Positions 21,965 through 28,990 of a DNA stretch of 28,990 nucleotides are shown here, piece by piece. The notes below the pieces were generated by a model. That model was not told where the DNA came from. It worked only from the letters and a program-made list of their open reading frames with translations, and searched no databases. The position numbers were made by a program, and so were the translations under genes. This DNA is from Acidimicrobiaceae bacterium (GTDB lineage Bacteria; Actinomycetota; Acidimicrobiia; Acidimicrobiales; Ilumatobacteraceae), in NCBI GenBank assembly GCA_947487095.1, contig CANKVI010000001.1:1-28990 (forward strand). The letters are read 5' to 3'. The first letter of the stretch is position 1. Each line of letters opens with the position of its first letter.

Positions 21965-23113
21965 CTAGTTACCTGACACCATTGGACCCCATTGCGCTGC
22001 GAGAACTTCTTTCGCTTTTGCAACTTGGTCTGCCGATGGGAATGCAATGTTTGCAGTCAATGCTGGATCCGGAAGGTTCTTCATCATTTCTGGAGTTACT
22101 TTTCCAGAAGCAACAAGAGCATCAAATCGAGCTGGAATCGCTCCGCCTTCGATGTATCCAAGTGCGCCTTCATCGGAGATGAGGTGGCTGATCCACAGTT
22201 TTGATGCATTCTGGTGAGGGCTGTTCTTCACTACACCTTGTGCGTAGAAACCGCCATAAACACCGTCTGTAGGAACTTTCACTTCGAACGTAACTCCGTT
22301 TTCAGCAAGCGTTGGTGCAAGGCCTGGATAGTTGTATGTCCAGTCGAGAACCAATGGAGTTTCTCCAGAGATAACCGATGCTGGTGTTACATCTGATCCT
22401 GAGAGGTTTCCGCTCTTCTTCAAATCGGCGAAGTACTGAATGCCTGGAAGAATGTCATCGAACGATCCACCGTTAGCAATCGAAGCTGCCATTACTGCAG
22501 CAAATGCTGCACCAGATTCACGTGGGTCGCCGTTAAGTGCAACGAGGCCCTTGTACTTTGCATCAGTCAATTCAGCAAACGAAGTTGGAACTTCTGTAAC
22601 GACTGTGGTGTTCACGCCAATAGCCATGAGGCCGTAGTACGCAGCAACCCACTTGCCTTCTGGGTCCTTCAATGTTGTTGGAATTTCGTCCCACAAACAA
22701 GGCTGATATGGCTCCCAAAGACCTTTTGTGTCGAACTCTTGAGCAAATGCAGGTGATACGTCAACTGCGTCTGGCATGTCTGGCTGACCAGCAAGTGTTT
22801 CTACAGCAGTCAATTCGTCAGCTGAGGAAGCGTCCGGATTAGCAACAGGGTTTTCAATTGCTGGATACTTGTCGCGGAACGACTGCAGAATTCCCTTGTA
22901 GTTTGCCCAGGTATCTGGCAACGCAATGAGATTCACTTTTGCTTCTGCAGTGGCGGCATCAACGATGTCGGCTGTAGGGCAGTCTGAAACCACTGCTGCA
23001 TCGGTTGACTCGGTCGTTTCACTGCTTGATCCACAAGCTCCAAGCAAAATGCCTGCAACTGCAAAACCAAGAGCGATTTGTACTTTTTTTGTAACTTTCA
23101 TGTGTTTTGACAT
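21965..23113 (-). CDS. ABC importer substrate-binding lipoprotein
   Basis: This protein of about 382 residues has a signal peptide and lipobox (ILLGACGSSS), so it is anchored to the outer face of the membrane by its cysteine, followed by a Ser/Thr-rich linker. The mature part has the type-2 periplasmic-binding fold of family 1 extracellular binding proteins, with VNLIALPDTWANY near the start and a conserved VVDVSPAFA-like hinge (DAVDVSPAFA). The closest relatives I recall serve iron, polyamine or phosphonate importers, and the ligand cannot be decided. ATG at 23113 or 23101 is possible and neither has a ribosome binding site. The gene follows rpmA after a hairpin that likely separates the two transcription units. 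Confidence 0.88.
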   Translation of the reverse strand: MSKHMKVTKKVQIALGFAVAGILLGACGSSSETTESTDAAVVSDCPTADIVDAATAEAKVNLIALPDTWANYKGILQSFRDKYPAIENPVANPDASSADELTAVETLAGQPDMPDAVDVSPAFAQEFDTKGLWEPYQPCLWDEIPTTLKDPEGKWVAAYYGLMAIGVNTTVVTEVPTSFAELTDAKYKGLVALNGDPRESGAAFAAVMAASIANGGSFDDILPGIQYFADLKKSGNLSGSDVTPASVISGETPLVLDWTYNYPGLAPTLAENGVTFEVKVPTDGVYGGFYAQGVVKNSPHQNASKLWISHLISDEGALGYIEGGAIPARFDALVASGKVTPEMMKNLPDPALTANIAFPSADQVAKAKEVLAAQWGPMVSGN

Positions 23114-23147
23114 GACGACAGTCAAGTCAATGGAAAGAAACGGAAGG

Positions 23148-23178
23148 TGAACTGCGGAATACCGCTATCAGAAGTTCA
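23148..23178 (-). terminator. Inverted repeat after rpmA, probable terminator
   Basis: TGAACT (23148-23153) pairs with AGTTCA (23173-23178), and inside it GCGG (54-57) pairs with CCGC (62-65) around a four-base loop. It begins ten bases after the rpmA stop on the minus strand. It is followed by a pyrimidine-rich stretch rather than a clean T run, so termination may be partial. Confidence 0.5.
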
Positions 23179-23187
23179 GCGAAACAG

Positions 23188-23442
23188 TTAGACAGCTGGA
23201 AGAACGTCAACAACCTTGCGGCCACGACGTTCGCCAAACTTCACGCTGCCGTGTGCAAGAGCGAACAAGGTGTCGTCTTTACCAATGCCAACGTTTTTGC
23301 CAGGGTGCACTTTGGTGCCGCGCTGACGAATGAGAATTGTTCCTGCGGTGATCTTGGTGCCGTCAAATACTTTGACGCCAAGTCGTTGCGCGTTTGAATC
23401 GCGACCGTTTCGTGTAGAACCGCCACCCTTGGTCTTTGACAT
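23188..23442 (-). CDS. rpmA: 50S ribosomal protein L27
   Basis: This 84-residue protein opens [20 protein letters not shown], the near-invariant N-terminus of L27 that reaches the peptidyl-transferase centre of the ribosome. It continues with the [23 protein letters not shown] core. There is no cleavable N-terminal extension of the Firmicutes type. The start lies four bases after the rplU stop, with AAAGG upstream, so the two are one transcription unit. Normally obgE follows directly; here a hairpin and the ABC importer follow instead. Confidence 0.98.
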   Translation of the reverse strand: MSKTKGGGSTRNGRDSNAQRLGVKVFDGTKITAGTILIRQRGTKVHPGKNVGIGKDDTLFALAHGSVKFGERRGRKVVDVLPAV

Positions 23443-23445
23443 GAT

Positions 23446-23757
23446 TCAGCCTTTCGCAATGCTGGTGATTTCAATCACCGAATACTTTTGACGATGTCCG
23501 AAGCGACGGCGCTGGTTAGTGCGGCGCTTATAGGTGAAGCCGTCGATCTTTGGACCAGCAGCCTTACCAACAACTTTTGCAGTCACGGTTGCCTTGGCCA
23601 ATTCGCCAGGTGTTGACAACACGGTCGCGCCGTCCACGAGGAGCACCGGGGTGAATTTCACCTCAGCGCCATCTGCTGCATTGAGAAGTTCCACATGGAC
23701 CTGTTGGCCCTGTGCGACTTTCTCCTGCTTTCCTCCGGTTGCGATTACTGCGTACAT
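23446..23757 (-). CDS. rplU: 50S ribosomal protein L21
   Basis: This 103-residue protein opens MYAVIATGGKQEKVAQGQ and ends with the KRRTNQRRRFGHRQKY block of L21, which binds 23S rRNA. Length is typical. The ATG at 23757 has a good ribosome binding site (TAGGAGACC, minus strand). It is the first gene after the RNase E/G gene, 62 bp downstream of its stop, and is followed three bases later by rpmA. Confidence 0.98.
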   Translation of the reverse strand: MYAVIATGGKQEKVAQGQQVHVELLNAADGAEVKFTPVLLVDGATVLSTPGELAKATVTAKVVGKAAGPKIDGFTYKRRTNQRRRFGHRQKYSVIEITSIAKG

Positions 23758-23819
23758 AACGGTCTCCTACTCTACCCCTGGACTATCGGGCTTCCCAACT
23801 CTGATTATTCCAACCCTGC

Positions 23820-25607
23820 TCAATCCAACATCGACAGGTCGATCATGACCCCGCGACCCTCACAGGTCACACACGGATCGGCGAAGTTGGTCAATAACCC
23901 CTCACCAATGCGTTTTCTGGTCATTTCCACCAAGCCAAGCTCGGAAATCTCAAACACCTGCGTGCGCGTTTTGTCGCGCGACAGAGCATCTTTAAAGGCT
24001 TCGAGCACCTTGCGGCGATTCTCTCGAATTTCCATGTCGATGAAGTCGATGACGATAATTCCGCCAATGTCGCGCAAGCGCAACTGACGTGCAATTTCGT
24101 CTGCTGCTTCAAGGTTGTTGTGGAACACGGTTTCTTCAAGGTTGGACTTACCAACGTTCTTTCCGGTGTTCACGTCGATCACGGTGAGCGCTTCAGTGTG
24201 CTCAATGATGAGCGAACCACCTGAAGGCAACCACACTTTGCGGTCGAGCGCCTTGCGCAACTGCTCGTGCACGCGATGTTGTTCGAACAGCGGCAAGCCT
24301 TCTTTTTCGGCATCGTACAATTCGATTCGATCGGCAAACTCTGGGTTGAACGCGCCGATGTAGTCGCGCACTTCTTCAAACAATGCTGCGTCGTCAATAA
24401 CGATGCCGCGATAGTCGCTGCTGAACTCTTCGCGAATCACTCGCACTGCAAGTGGCGGTTCGCGATACAGCAACGTTGGCGAAGATGCCTTCTCTGCCTT
24501 GGCACGAATTTCATTCCACTGTTCAATCAAACGCGTGAGGTCGGTGGTGAGTTCGTGCTCGGTGGCGTTCTCTGCTGCCGTACGCACAATGATTCCGTGC
24601 TGTTCTGGCTTAATGCGATCAAGAATTCCGCGCAAACGGCGACGCTCGCCTTCTGGCAAACGCTTTGAAATTCCGTAGGTGCGTGAATCAGGAATAAGCA
24701 CAACGAAACGTCCTGGCAACGAAACTTCTTGCGTCAATCGACCACCCTTAGCGGCAATTGGATTCTTCGTTACTTGACACAAAATCATTTGACGCGACTT
24801 CAGCACCTGCTCAATTCGTGGGTCTGGACCTTGCTCGACCACATCGTCTTTGTCGAACTGCACATCACCGCGATACAGCACTGCATTTTTCTGCGTACCG
24901 ATGTCGACGAAGGCAGCTTCCATACCCGGCAACACGTTTTGCACGCGACCCAAATAAATGTTGCCGTGAATTTGGGTTTCGTCATCGGCTGGACGCGAAA
25001 CATAATGCTCAATCAGGCTGCGGCCTTCGAGCATGGCAACTTGCGTGAACTCTTCGCGCACTTGCACGCACATCATGTAGCGACCAACGGCTTTGCCGTT
25101 GCGCTCTTTTCCGCGGCGACGCTCGATCAGTTCAGCATCTGTACCCGCAACTGCATTGTCACTACGATCTGACGACTTGCGACGATTACGTCCACCACGC
25201 TTGCCACCTCGTCGGTTGCGGCTCTTTGGCTTTGCCTCAGAGTCGGCTGTTGCAGCGGCTGGTTTTGCGGTGGCAGCCGCGTTGGCAGGGGCTGGCCTGG
25301 TATCGCCAATTTGTGGTTTGCGTACCAGCGCAGCATCAGCCGCTCCCGTGCTTACCATCGTGCCTTCGCGCGGAGGATCTGGAAGTTCAATGTCTTGAGC
25401 GACAGGATTTTCCGGAGAAGGACGAGGTGCTCGAGGCTGACCGGCAACTCCTTCAACACGTGTCTTGTTGCGATTGCGTCCACCGCGCTTACCGCGACGA
25501 CGCTTTTTCACTCCTCCTGGCGTTCCCGGAGTACGTGGCTCACTGGACTGTGGTGCGTTACCCTGTGGCTGCTCGGGGGTAGGAACCCCTGCGCTCATTT
25601 CACTCAT
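23820..25607 (-). CDS. Ribonuclease E/G family endoribonuclease
   Basis: This 595-residue single-strand endoribonuclease is involved in mRNA decay and rRNA/tRNA processing. Residues 1-165 are a low-complexity, proline-rich and basic extension with two similar arginine-glycine blocks (KRGGRNRNK at 40-48 and KRGGRNRRK at 136-144), likely RNA-binding. The S1 domain spans about 212-300, the DNase I-like catalytic region carries D478 (VIDVNTG) and D521 (IVIDFIDME), and the zinc-link motif C579-V-T-C582 is near the C-terminus. There is no long C-terminal scaffold, so it matches the actinobacterial architecture in which the extra domain is N-terminal. ATG at 25607 is used; a second ATG lies at 25598. 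It precedes rplU-rpmA, the usual order. Confidence 0.93.
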   Translation of the reverse strand: MSEMSAGVPTPEQPQGNAPQSSEPRTPGTPGGVKKRRRGKRGGRNRNKTRVEGVAGQPRAPRPSPENPVAQDIELPDPPREGTMVSTGAADAALVRKPQIGDTRPAPANAAATAKPAAATADSEAKPKSRNRRGGKRGGRNRRKSSDRSDNAVAGTDAELIERRRGKERNGKAVGRYMMCVQVREEFTQVAMLEGRSLIEHYVSRPADDETQIHGNIYLGRVQNVLPGMEAAFVDIGTQKNAVLYRGDVQFDKDDVVEQGPDPRIEQVLKSRQMILCQVTKNPIAAKGGRLTQEVSLPGRFVVLIPDSRTYGISKRLPEGERRRLRGILDRIKPEQHGIIVRTAAENATEHELTTDLTRLIEQWNEIRAKAEKASSPTLLYREPPLAVRVIREEFSSDYRGIVIDDAALFEEVRDYIGAFNPEFADRIELYDAEKEGLPLFEQHRVHEQLRKALDRKVWLPSGGSLIIEHTEALTVIDVNTGKNVGKSNLEETVFHNNLEAADEIARQLRLRDIGGIIVIDFIDMEIRENRRKVLEAFKDALSRDKTRTQVFEISELGLVEMTRKRIGEGLLTNFADPCVTCEGRGVMIDLSMLD

Positions 25608-25753
25608 TGTGCTTGCTCGTTTCCTGTATTGGATATCGCACCAACGGGGCTACGTCGCCCACACTGTGCAATATCGTCGCGGTCCAGCGCTACAACCCGC
25701 CGCAACAACGTGTCGCATGCCGGGCCCGAATCGCTATCGCGTGATCGACCTTG

Positions 25754-25774
25754 GGAGGGGCAAAACGCCCTTCC
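25754..25774 (-). terminator. GC-rich stem-loop after rodA
   Basis: GGAGGGGC (25754-25761) pairs with GCCCTTCC (25767-25774) around a five-base loop. This gives eight pairs including one G-U. It lies 36 bp after the rodA stop. No T run follows on the minus strand, so it may work with Rho or only stabilise the mRNA end. Confidence 0.45.
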
Positions 25775-25783
25775 GTAACGAAC

Positions 25784-25807
25784 AGGCTACCCCATGGGGG
25801 TTGGCCT
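25784..25807 (-). repeat. Interrupted palindrome directly after rodA
   Basis: The core CCCCATGGGG (25790-25799) is a perfect 10-bp palindrome. It is flanked by AGGC and GCCT, which can extend the stem across small interior loops. It begins within a few bases of the rodA stop at 25810, so it may be part of a double terminator. Confidence 0.4.
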
Positions 25808-25809
25808 TC

Positions 25810-27006
25810 CTACAGCCTCCGCATATGAATGCTCTGCACCAAGCCGATGAGGATGGCAGAACTAATGAGGTGCGAGCCGCCATAAGAAATGAATGGCAGC
25901 GGCAAACCGCTCACCGGGACGACTCCAAGGGTCATGCCAATGTTCTGAAAGATCTGAAACACGACCATGGTGAATGCGCCACTTGCCAGAAAGAAACTAA
26001 ACCGGTCACGGGCCATTTGTGCCGTTCTCCAGAGACGCCACAAAATGACACCGAACAGGCCAAGTACTACTGCTCCCCCTACCATGCCGAACTGTTCGCC
26101 AATTGCCGAAAACGGGAAGTCAGTAAATTGCACAGGCACGTATTTTCCGTTTGTCAGTGGCCCGTGCAAATATCCCTTGCCGAAAAATCCACCGGTTGAA
26201 ACTGCTCGTTTTGCGTAACGCACCTGCAACACAATGTTTTCAAGTTCTTTGTTATTGGAATTCTGCAAAAACCACGCGACGAACCGGTTGCCTTGATAAC
26301 GCAAACTTGGAACTGCTGCCATTAAAGCCAACGCTGTAGCAACAAACATCCCGCCGATCAGCGCCAAATATCGACGGCGTGCATTTCCGATGTAGAGAAC
26401 TCCGGCGACACCGGCCAAAATCACCGATGCAGAACCAAGGTCTGGCTGCATCAAAATCAAACCGCACGGAATGAGCACGATGTACAGCGTCATCACAAAG
26501 TGGTGCCAATCAATCTTCTCGGGCACAGATTCGCTGAGGTAACTCGAAACCAGAATTAACAAAACAGGCTTGGCCAACTCTGCCGGCTGCACAGAGAACG
26601 GCCCAAAGTCGAAAGCCAATCGCGCTCCACCTGTAACTGCCCCAGCGCCGAGCACCATTACTAGCAGCAACAGAACGGCTCCATACAGAAAACCGCTTTG
26701 TGCTCGCAACCAATCGTGGCCAAGCGACATCACAATTGCCATGACTGCTGAGGCAATGATGACAAACAGAACCTGGCGTTGAACGTAAGCAAAAACGTCA
26801 ATACTCGGGTCAAATTGTTGTGCGTCAATCAGCCGCTGGCGCGTTGCACTGAATACGGTAAACAGCCCAATAATGACTTGGGCGATTACTGCACTCAGCA
26901 AAATCCAGTCAATGTTTCGAATGGGATCTGCGTAACTTCCGCGCAACCCAAGTGGATTCGCAGAGGGTTTGCGAGGAATCACTCGATTAAGGAACGCAAG
27001 ATCCAT
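25810..27006 (-). CDS. rodA: RodA/FtsW-family (SEDS) peptidoglycan glycosyltransferase
   Basis: This 398-residue polytopic membrane protein polymerises lipid II into glycan strands together with its PBP2 partner. SEDS motifs are seen: GGARLAFDFGPFSVQPAELAK (residues 126-146, split here at the Q of QPAELAK), MQPDLGSA (186-193), TGGFFGKG (271-278), TDFPFSAIGEQFG (295-307) and the C-terminal LPLPFISYGGS. About ten hydrophobic helices are present. The extracellular loop before TGGFFGKG, where RodA/FtsW usually carry the catalytic aspartate, reads QNSNN (248-252) and has no DP motif. ATG at 27006 is chosen because it overlaps the PBP2 stop as TAATG; an upstream ATG at 27042 lies inside the PBP2 gene. 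Confidence 0.92.
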   Translation of the reverse strand: MDLAFLNRVIPRKPSANPLGLRGSYADPIRNIDWILLSAVIAQVIIGLFTVFSATRQRLIDAQQFDPSIDVFAYVQRQVLFVIIASAVMAIVMSLGHDWLRAQSGFLYGAVLLLLVMVLGAGAVTGGARLAFDFGPFSVQPAELAKPVLLILVSSYLSESVPEKIDWHHFVMTLYIVLIPCGLILMQPDLGSASVILAGVAGVLYIGNARRRYLALIGGMFVATALALMAAVPSLRYQGNRFVAWFLQNSNNKELENIVLQVRYAKRAVSTGGFFGKGYLHGPLTNGKYVPVQFTDFPFSAIGEQFGMVGGAVVLGLFGVILWRLWRTAQMARDRFSFFLASGAFTMVVFQIFQNIGMTLGVVPVSGLPLPFISYGGSHLISSAILIGLVQSIHMRRL

Positions 27007-28990
27007 TAATCGCGACTTTCCGAGCGACCACCCACTAAGCAAGAAGGATTGCGCAGATTCATCGGCTGAGCAGCAGAACTGCTGGCGGTATTCAGCGGAT
27101 CGGCAACGTTCAATGGGTCAAACCGATACTTGCCGGCAAGTGCAATGTACAAGCACTTCACCACCGGCGCTGCAGCTTGTGACCCGTACCCAGATTTTTC
27201 TAAATATGCAAACGCTGCGTATTTGTAGTCCGGACGCGGGCTCAAGCTAAATGCACCAAATGCAGATGAGTCATTCCACGGCAAGTTGCCAAACCCTTGC
27301 GCAGTTCCAGTCTTGCCTGCAATCGGTAGTTCTGCATATGGATAACCACGGAACAACAATTCGCCAGTGGTCTTATGGTACGAATCAAAATTTGTTCCTG
27401 GACCACGAATCACTCGCTGCAAACCACGGACGATTGGTTTGAGACTCTCCTCCACCAATTCCAATGTGCTTGCTGGCAACTCGTCATCAAAACGTTCCAC
27501 CACCTGAGAAGAGTCGGGAATGTTGATGAAACTGATATCGGCTTTGCCTGGTTCTAAATCTGGTGTGCCAGGAGCCAAGATCGCCTTCACCACATGCGGC
27601 CGCATTACTTTGCCACCGTTGCCAAGCGTGGCGTATGCGGATGCAGTCTGAATTGGCGTTGCGGAAAGCAACCCCTGTCCAATGGAAAACAGAATCTGGT
27701 CACCCACGTAATACGCACGTCCAGATTCTTCAGATATCGCACCGATATCAGCCATGCGCTTCTTCAGAGCTTTGCTCGGAATCGTGCCTGCATATTCATA
27801 CGGAAGGTCAATGTTTGTTGGAGAGCCGAATCCAAACTTGCGAACTTCGTTTTCCAGAATCGGTTGATATCCACGTTCGGTAAAGATTTGCTCACCAATT
27901 TTGTAGAAGAAGGCATCACTCGACACCGCAAGCGCACTCTCAACGTTTACGCGACCATATCGACAGGGCGAACCCGTTGAAGCACAAATGGCGTTTCGGA
28001 ACACGCACTTCACGCCATCTTGGCAGCGATCATTTGGGATGCTTTGAAGTTTGTACGAACCCAAATCCAGGTATTCATAGTCGGCACCGCCTGCAAGCTG
28101 GCCGGAATCCAGCGCGGCAAAGGCAACAAACGGCTTAAACGAAGAACCTAAGTTGTAACGACCCGACACTGCGCGATTCACCAGGATGGATTTGTCTGGG
28201 TCATCTGTTTTTGGAAACACCTGAGCAAACTTTTCTGTTGACACTCCAACCGTAAACCAGCGCGAATCAAATCGTGGATATGAAGCCATTGCCAAAACTT
28301 GGCCATTGTCTTGGTTCACCATCACCACAGATCCTGCAGGCGCTTTGTACAACACCGGATCAGGATTTGCAGGGTCTGGAGTTCCATCTTCAAGTTTTAC
28401 AATTCCTGCCTCAACTCGGCTACGTATCCTCAACTGTGTTTCAAGTGCTTGCTCAGCAAACTGCTGCATTTCCATGTCAACAGACAACACAATGTCGTTG
28501 CCAACAATGGGTTCGACTCGCTCTTCCAGTCGCAACAGTTTTCCCTGCGCATTTACTTCATATCGAACATAACCAGGGGTGCCACGCAAAATTGTTTCGT
28601 ACGACTGCTCCACCCCATATCCACCAACTCGTTCATTGGGGTCATAACCAATGGACTTGTAGTAGGCGAGATTCCTTTCCAAGATTGCACCCATGTAGCC
28701 AATGACATGACTACCAATTGCCCCGTATGGGTAATTGCGCTTCCAGTCTTCCCGAATGTAAATCCCCGGATAATCCTCTGAACGTTCCACCAAAAACTGA
28801 GCCGTTTCTTCAGAAATATCGTCTTTAAGTGGAAGTGCTTCAAGCGGTCCGAATCGTTTGTCCTCATAACGCTTGAACAAACCTTCCACCGAGATTTGCA
28901 ACGGACCTGATAATCGTTGGAACATCAACAACCGATCTTCAGGGTCGCGAATAACTTCGCGATCAATCGTTGCTGTCAAAACCCGTTTAT
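27006..28990 (-). CDS. mrdA: Penicillin-binding protein 2 (transpeptidase), N-terminus beyond the right edge
   Basis: The reading frame is open to the last base, so the membrane anchor and start lie outside; about 661 codons are visible. The preceding residues (KRVLTATIDREV) fit the end of the usual RGxIxDRNG region. The transpeptidase domain has SSFK (S279, K282 counted from 28979), SSD (353-355) and GKTGTAQG near the C-terminus, the three active-site motifs of class B PBPs. Between the first two motifs is an insertion with four cysteines (about 319, 325, 332 and 339). PBP2 cross-links glycan strands made by RodA, which is encoded immediately downstream with a one-base TAATG overlap. The tail after residue 630 is serine/alanine-rich and probably disordered. 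Confidence 0.95.
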   Translation of the reverse strand, partial: KRVLTATIDREVIRDPEDRLLMFQRLSGPLQISVEGLFKRYEDKRFGPLEALPLKDDISEETAQFLVERSEDYPGIYIREDWKRNYPYGAIGSHVIGYMGAILERNLAYYKSIGYDPNERVGGYGVEQSYETILRGTPGYVRYEVNAQGKLLRLEERVEPIVGNDIVLSVDMEMQQFAEQALETQLRIRSRVEAGIVKLEDGTPDPANPDPVLYKAPAGSVVMVNQDNGQVLAMASYPRFDSRWFTVGVSTEKFAQVFPKTDDPDKSILVNRAVSGRYNLGSSFKPFVAFAALDSGQLAGGADYEYLDLGSYKLQSIPNDRCQDGVKCVFRNAICASTGSPCRYGRVNVESALAVSSDAFFYKIGEQIFTERGYQPILENEVRKFGFGSPTNIDLPYEYAGTIPSKALKKRMADIGAISEESGRAYYVGDQILFSIGQGLLSATPIQTASAYATLGNGGKVMRPHVVKAILAPGTPDLEPGKADISFINIPDSSQVVERFDDELPASTLELVEESLKPIVRGLQRVIRGPGTNFDSYHKTTGELLFRGYPYAELPIAGKTGTAQGFGNLPWNDSSAFGAFSLSPRPDYKYAAFAYLEKSGYGSQAAAPVVKCLYIALAGKYRFDPLNVADPLNTASSSAAQPMNLRNPSCLVGGRSESRD

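Larger units (their letters stand above)
25608..25809. other. 202-bp intergenic region: RNase E/G leader and rodA 3' end
   Basis: No convincing gene is seen here. On the minus strand it holds the end of the rodA transcript and the leader of the RNase E/G gene. It contains two inverted repeats (25754-25774 and 25784-25807). I see no tRNA fold and no clear -10/-35 pair. Confidence 0.5.

Noticed and set aside
21945..21965. Small stem TTCTC/GAGAA just after the binding-protein stop
   Set aside because: It has only five pairs and no GC-rich core, so it is too weak to call a separate terminator beside the 13-bp hairpin downstream.
25608..25809. Possible structured RNA or tRNA between rodA and the RNase E/G gene
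   Set aside because: Two inverted repeats exist, but no cloverleaf, T-loop sequence or known riboswitch core could be recognised. They are better read as transcript-end stems.
25465..26199. Plus-strand frame of 244 codons over the RNase E/G start and the rodA end
   Set aside because: It crosses two real minus-strand genes and their intergenic gap, has no family resemblance and no start signal.

Overview
The window comes from a compact genome of roughly balanced GC content. It is most likely an actinomycete (Actinomycetota), and my best guess within that is a planktonic Acidimicrobiia/Ilumatobacter-like lineage. The lineage is inferred from gene order and protein character: dinB and a DUF3040 gene lie upstream of mraZ, there is an MtrA/MtrB-like pair followed by a lipoprotein, and GTG/TTG starts are frequent. 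No rRNA gene is present to confirm it. I recognised no tRNA, CRISPR array, insertion sequence or prophage. Almost every base belongs to a gene, and both co-directional and convergent neighbours often overlap.

Layout. (1) 1-4783, minus strand: dinB, a DUF3040 membrane protein, an acyl-CoA dehydrogenase, a conserved small protein, an HNH endonuclease and a lipoate-ligase-like protein. Then come a promoter region with four MraZ-type GTGG boxes and the first 29 codons of mraZ, the start of the division and cell wall cluster. (2) 4810-9699, plus strand: a coupled run of a small membrane protein, an inositol-monophosphatase-family enzyme, an OmpR-type response regulator, a HAMP histidine kinase, a 52-residue lipoprotein and glycerol kinase. 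(3) 13974-9696, minus strand: MoxR ATPase, CoxE-like VWA protein, histidine phosphatase and GMC oxidoreductase, in a tight operon. (4) murJ on the plus strand converges on obgE-proB. (5) dgt (plus) and a four-gene ABC importer (minus) lie between obgE and rpmA. (6) rplU-rpmA, an RNase E/G gene, and rodA with a 5'-truncated PBP2 gene reach the right edge.

How the genes work together. Three sets concern the envelope: mraZ at the left edge, murJ (lipid II flippase) in the middle, and rodA/PBP2 (lateral wall synthesis) at the right. rplU, rpmA, obgE and the RNase E/G gene serve ribosome assembly and RNA processing. The ABC importer and dgt split the otherwise common rplU-rpmA-obgE-proB order. Parts of the importer are visibly AT-rich, which suggests later insertion.

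The most unusual points are: a very short lipoprotein where MtrAB systems normally carry the large LpqB/GerMN lipoprotein; a RodA whose expected catalytic aspartate loop reads QNSNN; a MoxR-VWA pair in one operon with a flavoenzyme and a phosphatase; a perfect 13-bp hairpin at the start of an ABC permease gene; and several genes whose start codon lies 6-7 nt after a TANNNT box with no ribosome binding site, suggesting leaderless transcription.
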